Source: Thinopyrum elongatum (Eukaryota; Streptophyta; Magnoliopsida; Poales; Poaceae). Taken from it: 64,000 nucleotides of DNA. Every line of letters starts with the position of its first letter. Position 1 is the stretch's first letter. The notes beneath the pieces were generated by a model. It saw nothing but the letters and a program-made list of their open reading frames with translations, did no database searches and was not told where the DNA came from. A program made the translations under genes and the position numbers. The stretch lies in contig CM022297.1 in assembly GCA_011799875.1 (NCBI GenBank), forward strand, positions 516,125,707 to 516,189,706, read 5' to 3'. Shown one piece after another: positions 55,265-64,000 of the stretch.

Positions 55265-57753
55265 ATGAGTGGCGGGGGGTCGTTAAAACATAACCCCGAT
55301 AACTTTGATTTTGAGGCATATGAAAACCTGATTTGCACGTCGGACAGGCATGAGAGAGGCGGTCCGCAAAGTATCATCTCCCGAAAGATAGGACGACTCA
55401 TCAGATATGATTCTAGATAATGTCCAATGCCTCATATCACGAACATAATTATATTGGATAACTCATCTTCATATAAATGAAGCATAAAAGTTTAGCAATC
55501 ACTTACAAATTTTCATGTTGTTCATTGACTTTGACATGAGGGGGGTCGTTAAAACATAACCCCGATAATTTCGATATAACTTCGACATGAGGGGGGAGGA
55601 GTCCTCGACGATCATCTGAAACTAGCTATTATAATACTTGTCAACTTTGCATGATGTTTGCCACTAATCCATTGCTCATATGCGTATGATTCCTTGTTGT
55701 GATTAGGTCTATGTTTGCCACTAATCCATCTCTCATGGTTGTATATTGCCATGTTGTAATATTTGCAGAAACTATGGAACACGATAGAGACTTAGAAAAA
55801 GAAGAGTTGTTGGGGGATATAATCCGCGATGGAGGTGATGATATCACCTTGTCGTTTCTCAACGACACTGATGGTGAGGGTAGAGAGAATGACGACTCCG
55901 GTGATTGAATGGAGGAGGGAGGAGATGATAGCTCTGCCGGTGTTGGAGCCTTAACTGTTGCAAAGTCCGGTGAGGTATATATATTAATTAAGCCTCTGCT
56001 GACTAGATGCATTAATTGTTTTGTATGTACATATATTAACGCTTCTTTCTTCTTTTAGCCCTTCGAATTGAGCCAAACTTCTATAAGGAGACGAGGCCCG
56101 AAGAAAAGGTTGGGCGAGAATGAAAGGTTCATGATCGAAGAAGTCGATCCAGATGGCAAACCAACTGTTCCCAAGCGGACCCAAGACCGATTTATACATC
56201 AGTGCGGAGTTGTTGTTAGGGACAGCGTCCCGATCAGCATCCAAGAATGGAATAAGAAGAAGGACGATGGAGTTTCTTATGTCGACGATAGATGCAAAGA
56301 TGAGCTTTGGAACTTGCTCATGATAAATTTCAGCCTACCGCCAAAGGAGGATCCAAATAACCCAGTTATACAGCGAAAAGTCAAAAAATGGGCTCTTAAG
56401 AAGATGGCAGAACAATTCAAGAACTGGAAGAAAAGATTGAACGAACAGTTTGTCGAGACAGACGAGACTCCAGAATTCACCGGTCAATATGCGAAGATAA
56501 AAGATCACTGGCCCGCATTTTTAGCGTACAAGAAATCGGAGAAAGCTAAGAACAGGTCGCAGACAAATAAGCTAAATGCTGCAAAGAAGATGTATCACCA
56601 TGTTACGGGGTTAGGTGGCTACAAGGTTGCTCGGCCTACGTGGGACAAAGCTGAGAACGACCTGCTTGCTAAAGGGATCGAACCAGCAACATTGAACTAG
56701 CCCGAACGGGCAAGGACTTGGTTCTTCGGGCATGGGGGAACTTTGGACCTGGAAACAGGGAAGTTTGTTTACACGAAAGAACAACTTGAAACACCCGTCA
56801 CAAAGATTCAGGAAGCAATCAAGGATGTGCATGAAGGGAGGTTCCATCCCGACAGAGACAAGGATGAGCTGTCACGCGCCCTCGGGAATCCTGAACACCC
56901 TGGATGAACAAGAGGCACATCAGGCTCCGTTCCGCGAGTGCATGGGTTTCCAGACAGCACTGGTTATAGAAGCCGAGGGACAAAGAAGAAAGAGGAAGCA
57001 GACCGGATGTAGAAGATGGAAGAAAGATTAGCGTTGCATGAGAAGAAACTAGAGGCACTTACCAGTCAGCGAGCTACCGGCCCACCATCTAAGCAGCACG
57101 AAGATCCTTCATTCGGTACTGCCCACGAAGCTACCCCACCATCTTAGCAGAAAAGCAGCATGGCTTCCACGGAGCTCGTTCGGCCTGATATCACGGCTCC
57201 TCGCTACCCCGTGGATGTATCACGGAGAGGGAACATTTTGAGCTAATGGCGAAATGCATGAACCTAACCTTGAAGGTGGCGGTTGGCTATGCCTTACCTC
57301 GTGGACCTGATGGAACTTTCTATTTCGCTCCGATTCTAGATGGCTTTGTTGTTGTCGGGGTGGATGAAGTTATGAACGGATTCGAGGGGCTGGAGCTTGA
57401 GTACCCTACAGGTGAAGGGGAGACTCATCTGGAAATGCCGTAAGGACTACCATTCTATGGAGAAAGGAAAACATCGTGCTTCCACAATGGACGCTGCCTC
57501 AGCAGACTTAGCCAGAGGAGGCCCCTCAGCAGACTCCTCACAGTCCAGCTCTATCTCCGCTGCCTCAGTCGTCTTCGCCATGTCAGCACACTCCGCCGCC
57601 TCAGATGTCTCCGCCGCCTCAGTGGACTCTGACGGATGAGGCCCCTCAGCAGAATCCTCCGCTGCCTCAACTATCTCCACCGCCTCAGCGGACTCCGCCT
57701 CCTCCGCCATGACAGCTGACTCCGCCTCCTCTGCCGCTTCAGCTGACTCCGCT
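55265..57753 (+). pseudogene. Second CACTA ORF (plant Ptta/En/Spm, TNPA-like), decayed
   Basis: Encodes the second CACTA protein, which in En/Spm binds subterminal repeats. Pieces: MSGGGSLKHNPDNFDFEAYE (55265-55420); an exon after TTTGCAG, MEHDRDLEKEELLGDI to AKSGE (55770-55976, donor GAG/GTATAT); and the main exon from 56060 (FELSQTSIRRRGPKKRLGEN, VPISIQEWNKKKDD, WALKKMAEQFKNWKKRLNEQ, DHWPAFLAYKKSEKAKN, HHVTGLGGYKVARPTWDKAE), the Transposase_24-type domain. A TAG at 56698 replaces the Trp of NWPERARTW; a TGA near 56905 and a TAG near 57011 follow, then a coiled coil (KMEERLALHEKKLEAL). A late segment, VGYALPRGPDGTFYFAPILD (57246), leads to a Pro/Gln-rich tail (about 57480-57750) cut by the LTR at 57754. 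Confidence 0.8.
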
Positions 57754-59125
57754 TGTTGGGGAACGTTGCATGGGAAACAAAATAATTCCTATTCTCACCA
57801 AGATCAATCTAGGAGAAGAACATCTACGAGAGAAGAGATTGCATCTACATACCCTTGTAGATCGCTGAGCAGAAGCGCTAAGAAACGCGGTTGATGTAGT
57901 CGAACGTCTTCATGATCCGTCCCGCGAACTCCCAATCCAAGTGCCAAACGGACGGCACCACCGCGTTCAACACGCGTACGGCTTGATGACGCCTTCACCT
58001 CCTCGATCCAATGAGCGATGGTGAAGTCGTAGCTCAAGTCCTCTGGCAGCACAACGGCGTGGTGGCGGTGGTGGTGGAATCTCGGTAGAGATTCGCTAAG
58101 CACTACGGAGAGGAAGAGGAACTACGAGAGAGAGGAAGGGCAACGCCGTGGCATAGATGGGTGTGGCTGTCCTCCCTCTACCTCTCTATATATAGGGGGA
58201 AGGGAGGAGGAGGGGCGCCCTAGGGTTTCCCCTAGGGGGCGGCGGCGGCCACCACAGATGGGGGCGCCCCTAGGGAAACCCTAGGGTGACTTGCCCCCCA
58301 AGCCAGGTGGAGGCAGCCCTAGGGGGCACCCCACCTCCTCTAGTGATCGTGGGAAGGGGTGAGGAGGGCGCACAGCCCCTTAGTGGGCTGGTGTGCTCCC
58401 CTCCACTTGGCCCATGAGGCCCCCCAACACTTGCCCCCCCCCCCGAAACCCCTTTCGGTTCTCCTGGTCATAACCCGGTACCCCCGGAACACTTCCGGAC
58501 TCCGATTCCCTTCGTCCTATATATCAATCTTCACCTCTGGACCATTCCGGAGTTCCTCGTCATGTTTGGGATCTCATCCGGGACTCCGAACAACCTTCGG
58601 TTACCACCAAAACAACTGAACTATACTTATATCGTCACCAAACGTTAAGTGTGTACACCCTGCGGGTTCGAGAACTATGCAGACATGACCGAGACACCTC
58701 TACGGTCAATAACCAATAGCAGGACCTGGATGTCCATATTGGTTCCCACATATTCCATGAAGATCTTATCGGTCGAACCTCGATGTCAAGGATTCAGCTA
58801 ATCCCGTATACAGTTCCCTTTGTCTATCGGTATGTTACTTGCCCGAGATTCGATCGTCGGTATCTCCATACCTAGTTCAATCTCATTACCGGCAAGTCTC
58901 TTTACTCGTTCCATAATACAAGATCCCGTGGCTAACTCTTTAGTCACATTGCTTGCAAGCTTATTGTGATGTTGTATTACCGAGTGGGCCCTGAGATACC
59001 TCTCCGTCATACGGAGTGACAAATCCCAGTATTGATCCATGCCAACTCAACAGACACCCTCGGAGATACCTGTAGAATACCTTTATAGTCACCCAGTTAT
59101 GTTGTGATGTTTGGTACACACAAGG
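57754..59125 (-). mobile_element. Angela-like Copia LTR, interrupted by RLG-4
   Basis: Begins TGTTGGGGAACGTTGCATGG (plus strand) at 57754 in the proline-rich end of the CACTA ORF. It has the features of an Angela-type LTR read in reverse: CTCTATATATAGGGGG (58185-58200, a TATA on the minus strand), TATTACCGAGTGGGCCCTGA, GGAGTGACAAATCCCAGTAT and TCACCCAGTTATGTTGTGAT. It stops at CACACAAGG (59125), where RLG-4 begins; the rest should lie right of RLG-4. Whether this is a solo LTR or the 3' LTR of a full element cannot be told here. It is a distant relative of the Copia LTR at 26214. Confidence 0.75.
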
Positions 59126-60339
59126 TGTCGGAGTAAATGACCACGGGTAGCCCCATCGGCTCCCTTTGGTATTTCAAGACATCGGGGCAGGCTGCGCCCC
59201 TCAAACTTCAAGGACAAGGGCCGCCTTCTTGAGACCGGCTGGTCCAAGCAGCCGGTTGCCGGGAGGTGGCGGAGTCCACAAGACGGCCATGAAGGGGGCC
59301 GACTCCTGGCAAGCGACCTCCTGGGATGCCGAGTCCTAGCAGGCGGCCCCTCGCGCCCTCAAAGTCAGCGCCAACATGAACATGATGAGACGGGGCGTGA
59401 CTACAGTACAGGCCTGCCACCCCTGAATCCAGGGCAGGGCGTGGCTACAGTACTGTGTACCGAGCAGGCATCCTGCGCCCAACGCAGGACTGTTGCCATG
59501 CCACTCATGACGTCACCCATGGCAGAGGGAGCCATGCTCCCGTGACGGGCGGCCAGTACGGCCCGCAGGCGGCGGGCCCTACCTGTCCGTGACAAGCCAG
59601 AAGGCGGCAAGCCCAAACCAGTCGGCTCAGTGGGAGGCCGGCTCCCAGCAGACGGCCCTCCTCCTCCCTCGAAGTTCGTGCACCATTAACCAGATACGAC
59701 GGGGTATGGCTACAGTGAGTTCCCGCCAGGCGGCAGGGCTGTATCCACGCTCTCCCCAACCAAGCATGCATCATCAGTGGCACGGCTACAGTGCTACACA
59801 ACCGACAGGACCCGCAAGCAGCGGGCCTAGCTTTTCGGCCAAGGACGAGACCGCCGGGGGGACCCACCAGTCGGCGGGCCCCTGCATTCGGCGGAGAAGC
59901 CGGCGACCAGAGACACTGACGGCCGGGTCCTACGCCCGGCCGGATTACCATTGTATCCCTGGGGGGTAGGCCTATATAAACCCCCCAGGTCACCCCATGC
60001 AAGGGGGTTGGCAGTTGGCTCCTTGGCAGAGGCCCCGTCTAGCACTCACATCACACACACACACGCAGAGAGAGTGGAGTAGGGCTAGCCTTGCCCTTCT
60101 TCCTCCTCCAGCCAGGAGGCTCAAGGAGCAAGCTTGTAGCCACCTGTTGAAATAGTGATCATGCGGAGACCCCGCAGAGCAGGACTAGGGGTGTTATCTC
60201 CTAGGAGAGCCCCGAACCTGGGTAAGATTCGCAAGCGTACGCGGTCTCGCTCACTCCCGCTTCTAGAGCCCGGCGACGTACTTTTATCCCCATCCACGAT
60301 AAGCCATCCCCTGGCATATGTCGCATGATATCCCCGACA
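59126..60339 (+). repeat. RLG-4 5' LTR
   Basis: 1,214 bp, GC-rich, TGTCGG...CCGACA. It contains four spaced copies of a GGGYRTGRCTACAGTA-like motif (near 59394, 59436, 59700, 59775) in diverged modules carrying CCGRCTCC and GCGGGCC. Such repeated modules in an LTR could bind regulators; nothing shows it here. Confidence 0.88.
59973..59980 (+). promoter_or_regulatory. TATA box of the RLG-4 LTR
   Basis: TATATAAA in GGCCTATATAAACCCCCC, about 360 bp before the LTR end, the expected position for a Gypsy U3/R boundary. Confidence 0.75.
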
Positions 60340-60341
60340 TT

Positions 60342-60359
60342 TGGCGCCCACCGTGGGGC
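60342..60359 (+). other. RLG-4 primer-binding site
   Basis: TGGCGCCCACCGTGGGGC, starting 3 bp after the LTR; the canonical form for this group of grass Gypsy elements. Confidence 0.88.
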
Positions 60360-60382
60360 TAGGTGCACCGTCGTCCGGAAAC

Positions 60383-63300
60383 ATGTTCTGGACGGGAACC
60401 CTCTTCCTCCCTGGCGATCGCAGCCAGCCCGGCACGCCCGACGGCGTTTGCGCCGACACGCTGCGCGGCGTGGAAGTTGTTTGTGCCACAAGCAACCTCG
60501 CTGATCTCATCGGCGGGATCCGCCTCTTCGACGAGCCCGCACTCGACGAGGGCACAGCTAGCTCCGAGAGCTGCCTCGTCGATCTCCTCGGCAAGCTTCA
60601 CATCGCCGATGAGCCGGTCTCCGACCCGGAGTCTGTTGGCTCCACTGACCTGCTCGTCGACATGGTCGTCGACGCAAACGTCGCGCTTCCTGATGCCTTC
60701 CCCTGTGACGTGGTGATCTTCGACGATCCACTTCCCACTGCAGACAGCAGCGCCGGCACCAGCACCGTCACTGGGGTGCTGGTCATCAGCCACGACGGAA
60801 CCTCCGACCAGGCCGGCCGAGACCCGTTGCAGGCGGCAATGCGGGACCTGTCCGCTCCGGTGGCGCCCGGTGCGAGCGGTGAAACGCTGGAGGCATGCCG
60901 TATCGCACTTCTCGACAGCGCCAACAAGTTGGCGGCCATGAGACGCCTCACCGAGGCTTACCACCACGAGATCGACCGCGCCGTCTGCGGCACATCGGCT
61001 GCTGGCGAACCTAGCCGCATGGGCATGGTCCGACAGCGCGGCGCCGCCATTGCCAGCATGTTGGGGGCCGACCGCCCGGTCTACGCCACGCCCATGGAGA
61101 ACTTGCGTGCCGCCAAGGCAGCGGCAGACGAGCTGGACCGCCTGGAGGGTGACGAGCACCGCTGCATGACGGAGCGCATCCAGCAGCTCATCGACGCGGC
61201 CGCCGCACAGCAAGAAGCCGGCCGCCGCGTGGTGGAACCCGGCCTACAGGCTGGGAACCTTCCCCCTCGCCGGGAGCACGGCGCAACCTCCTGGACGCCG
61301 ACAGCCGGCGCCCGCGGCCGAGGAGACCCAGAGCCGGTTGCCAGCCGCAGCCGCACCCGCATCTCCATTGAGAGCGACCAAGACGGCCGCCCACGAGCAG
61401 TGGAACGGCGGGACGGTCGTCCGCCTCTCCCGCGCAGGGAGAGGCGCGCCTCCCTGTCGCCTGTTGAGCATCCGACTCTCGGAGGCCGGCTGGGCCCCCG
61501 TGAAGGAGTCGGAGAGAACGACGCCCGCCATCGGATCGACCGCTTGGCTCGGTCCCTGGCGTTGGAAGAAGAAGATGCAATCGGCCCGCCTTGTTTCGGC
61601 CCCCGCGTTCGCGATGAGCCCTTCCCCAAAGGGTTCTCGCTCCCTCGGAACACTCCTAAGTACAACGGCTCTGTGAAGCCGGAAGATTGGCTGGTCAACT
61701 ACTCCACTGCCGTCAACATAGCGAATGGCAACAAGCGTGTCGCCGTGAAGTATGTTCCGCTCATGCTCCAGGGCACGGCTCGGACATGGCTGAACAGCCT
61801 CAAGCCCTACAGCGTCAACAGCTGGCTAGACTTCACCGAAGTTTTCATCCGCAACTTCACCAGCACCTACAAGCGGCCGCCCAAGCCTCGCCAGCTCTCC
61901 CTGTGCATCCAAGGCCCGATCGAGTCCACCCGCGAATACTTAACGCGGTGGGCCGAGCTGCGCAACTCCTGCGAAGGGGTTCATGAGGTGCAACCCATTG
62001 AATACTTCACTGCCGGGTGCCGGGAGGGCACCCTACTCAAGCACCGGCTCCTCTGCGACGAGCCGGCCACGCTCGACGAGCTGTTGATCATAGCGGACAA
62101 GTACGCCACTGCCGACTCCTCCATGAAGTCGGAACTCCGGGTGGATGCGTCAGGAAAGATGCTCCCTCCGGCTCCTCAGACATCGGCTGGTGATTCCAGT
62201 CGGCGCCAATAGTCAAACGACAATAAGCGCAAGGCCCCGCAGCCGGCTACCACCAGCCGGCAGGTGACGATAGTCGAAGACCAGCAGCCAGAAGAGTAGC
62301 CCGGCCCCAAACGCCAGAAGGGCGGCAAGCCTGCCTGGTTGCCCGCCTTCTCGTTTGAGCAAACCCTCGACGCTCCCTGCAAGTTCCACAGCAGTGCGAA
62401 GCCATCCAACCACACCACCCGGAAGTCCCACTGGCTCACCCGCATCGCCAGAGGCGAAGGACTGCCTCCGCCGCCTGCTGGCCCGCCGCCTCCGCCTCCC
62501 CAGCAGCCGGCGGTCCGACCAGTTGGCGCGATCCAAGACGAGTTTCCTGAAGAGCATGGAGCTTACGTCGTCTTCACCAGCGTGACTGACGACAGGCACA
62601 ACCGGCGTCAACAGCGCCGAGAAGTGAATACTGTCACCTCTGAAGCCCCAGAGTTCATGCACTGGTCGGAGAAGCCGATCAGTTGGAGCCGAGCTGACCA
62701 ACCGGAGGTGATGCCTTCTCCGGGTTCCTATGCCCTGGTGTTGGATGCCACCTTCGCAACAGAGAGGCGAGCTGCTCGTTTCTCCCGAATTCTGATAGAC
62801 GGCGGTAGCAGCATCAACATCCTCTACCGCGACACCATGGAGAAGTTGTGCATCAAAGAGAAACAGCTCCAGCCCAGCCGGACTGTCTTCCATGGCATTG
62901 TGCCTGGCCTATCCTGCTCACCAATCGGCAAGATCAAGATAGATGTCCTCTTTGGAGACAAGAGTCACTTCCGCCGAGAGCCAATCTGGTTCGAGGTGGT
63001 TGACCTTGAGAGCCCCTACCACGCGTTGCTTGGCCGGCCTGCTCTGGCCAAGTTCATGGCGGTCCCCCACTACGCCTACCTCAAGATGAAGATGCCGGGC
63101 ACCAAGGGCATTATCACCATAGCCGGCGACTACCAGAAGTCTGCCGAGTGTGCTGCAGCCAGCAGTCGGCTGGCCGAGTCCCTTGTGATTGCTGCCGAGA
63201 AGCGGCTCCTTGACCGGGTTGTGGACATGGCCGGCAAGCAGCCGGACCTATCGCCAGATCCCAAGGAGTCAGAAGCTCAGGGCTCTTTCCAGCCGGCCAA

Positions 63301-64000
63301 AGAAACCAAGAAGATACCCTTGGACCCAGAGCACCCGGAGAAGTTCGCTGTCATAGGAGCTCACCTTGACAGCAAATAGGAAAGCTAGCTCGTCGGTTTC
63401 CTCCGTGAGAATCGGGACATCTTTGCGTGGTCTCCAAAGGACATGCCGGGTGTTCCGACGGATTTCGCCGAGCACAAGCTACATGTCCGAGCAGATGCAA
63501 AACCAGTCAGACAACCCCTCTGCCGCCTGTCGGAGGAGAAGAGAAGAATTGTTGGTGAAGAGATAGCCCGGCTTCTAGCAGCCGGCTTCATTATGGAAGT
63601 ATTCTTCCCAGAGTGGCTAGCCAACCCAGTCCTTGTACTAAAGAAGAACAACAAATGGCGCATGTGTATTGACTACACCAGCCTCAACAAAGCTTGCCCG
63701 AAGGATCCGTTCGCCTTGCCTCGGATTGACCAAGTGATGGACTCCACAGCCGGATGCGAGCTGTTGAGTTTCTTGGATGCCTATTCGGGGTACCACCAGA
63801 TTAAGTTAAGCCCGGCCGACCGCCTGAAGACCGCCTTCATCACACCATTCGGAGCCTTCTGCTACCTGACCATGACATTCGGCTTGAGAAATACCGGTGC
63901 CACGTTCCAGCGTTGCATGCAGAAGTGCCTCCTCAAGCAACTTGGCAGAAATGCCCACGTCTATGTAGACGATATTGTGGTGAAGACGGAGAAGCGCGGT
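60383..64000 (+). pseudogene. RLG-4 gag-pol: one frame with four TAG codons, continues past window
   Basis: The frame is open upstream through the primer-binding site; the first ATG is at 60383 (MFWTGTLFLPGDRSQPGTPD). Gag is long and acidic at first, with an Arg-rich stretch (PPLPRRERRASLSP), then the capsid core: FPKGFSLPRNTPKYNGSVKP, LMLQGTARTWLNSLKPYSVN and CIQGPIESTREYLTRWAELR. TAG codons at 62210 and 62297 lie in the gag-protease linker. Protease: LIDGGSSINILYRDTM (62797). TAGs at 63377 and 63386 precede RT: FLRENRDIFAW, WRMCIDYTSLNKACP, FLDAYSGYHQIKLS and YVDDIVVKTEKRG, still open at 64000. RT has TMTFGLRNTGATF where MPFGLRNAGATF is usual. No frameshift in 3.6 kb; all four stops are TAG. 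Confidence 0.9.

Larger units (their letters stand above)
16344..57753 (+). mobile_element. CACTA (En/Spm) DNA transposon, right end outside window
   Basis: The left terminus CACTAGTAGAAAACCGGG at 16344 is the standard Triticeae CACTA end, preceded by TGA, a possible 3-bp target duplication. Inside are subterminal repeats, a coiled-coil/membrane ORF, a TNPD-type transposase gene split by RLG-2, an S1-like segment, a 338-bp tandem duplication, a GC-rich block and a second ORF of the plant Ptta/En/Spm type. An Angela-like LTR at 57754 interrupts the proline-rich end of that ORF. Subtracting RLG-2 (31.3 kb), about 10.2 kb of CACTA sequence is in the window. The right terminus should lie beyond 64000. 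Both ORFs carry stops, so the element is defective. Confidence 0.9.
59126..64000 (+). mobile_element. Gypsy retrotransposon RLG-4 (Tat/RIRE2-like), 3' part outside window
   Basis: Starts TGTCGGAGTAAATGACC at 59126; 5' LTR to 60339 (...ATATCCCCGACA); primer-binding site; gag-pol from 60383 to the window end. Protease and RT closely resemble those of the Tat element at 26168 (shared RENRDIFAW, DMPGVP and LDAYSGYHQIK), so it belongs to the same broad group. The left target duplication would be CAAGG (59121-59125). Confidence 0.88.

Noticed and set aside
57447..57710. Minus-strand frame rich in Ala-Glu-Ala-Ala repeats
   Set aside because: It is the complement of the proline/glutamine-rich tail of the second CACTA ORF; simple sequence, no own signals.
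60359..61698. Long minus-strand frames of 284 and 205 codons opposite RLG-4 gag
   Set aside because: They mirror the GC-rich gag codons; gag has a recognisable capsid core and start, the opposite frames do not.

Overview
This window looks like intergenic DNA of a large-genome Triticeae grass (wheat, Aegilops or barley type). The evidence is two Au-type SINEs, a Stowaway MITE, a CACTA element starting CACTAGTAGAAAACCGGG, Athila-clade (Sabrina/WHAM-like) and Tat-clade Gypsy elements, and Angela/BARE-like Copia LTRs, all nested in one another. No prokaryotic or CRISPR content was seen. Species cannot be fixed from the sequence alone.

Layout. 1-83: tail of a SINE. 494-3816 (minus): an F-box gene, now a pseudogene, split by a 2.13-kb Mutator-like element (748-2878) with a perfect 9-bp target duplication. 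4019-4308: a complete Au SINE. 4471-5449: a 5'-truncated LINE. 5573-13496: Athila-type Gypsy element RLG-1. 14045-14691 (minus): a two-exon early-nodulin-like phytocyanin, the only gene here that looks intact. 15843-16000: a Stowaway MITE. 16077-16343: a LINE scrap. From 16344 a large CACTA element runs to at least 57753. Its transposase gene is split by a second Athila-type element, RLG-2 (19013-50269). RLG-2 carries a Tat-type Gypsy element (26168-48923) in its 3' region, and a Copia element (26214-35895) sits inside the 5' LTR of the Tat element. After the transposase the CACTA carries an S1-domain-like segment, a 338-bp tandem duplication, a GC-rich block and a second transposon ORF. It is then broken at 57754 by an Angela-like LTR, which is itself broken at 59126 by another Tat/RIRE2-like Gypsy element, RLG-4, that runs off the window.

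Nesting gives a relative order of insertion: CACTA, then RLG-2, then Tat, then Copia; and CACTA, then the Angela-like LTR, then RLG-4. The innermost Copia has nearly identical 2.17-kb LTRs although its coding region is unreadable. The Tat and RLG-4 gag-pol genes are the reverse case: one uninterrupted reading frame over 6.45 kb and 3.6 kb, damaged only by TAG and TGA codons. This is what deamination of methylated CG and CHG cytosines would produce.

The most unusual items are: a spliced, TATA-driven antisense gene with a putative-gypsy-transposon (PF04195-like) domain, whose exon phases all agree, between pol and the 3' LTR of the Tat element; a perfect 83-nt hairpin inside an ORF carried by the Mutator-like element; a coiled-coil plus membrane-anchor ORF and an SPT6 S1-like segment carried by the CACTA; and an accessory coiled-coil ORF in RLG-2 whose sister copy RLG-1 has lost it.
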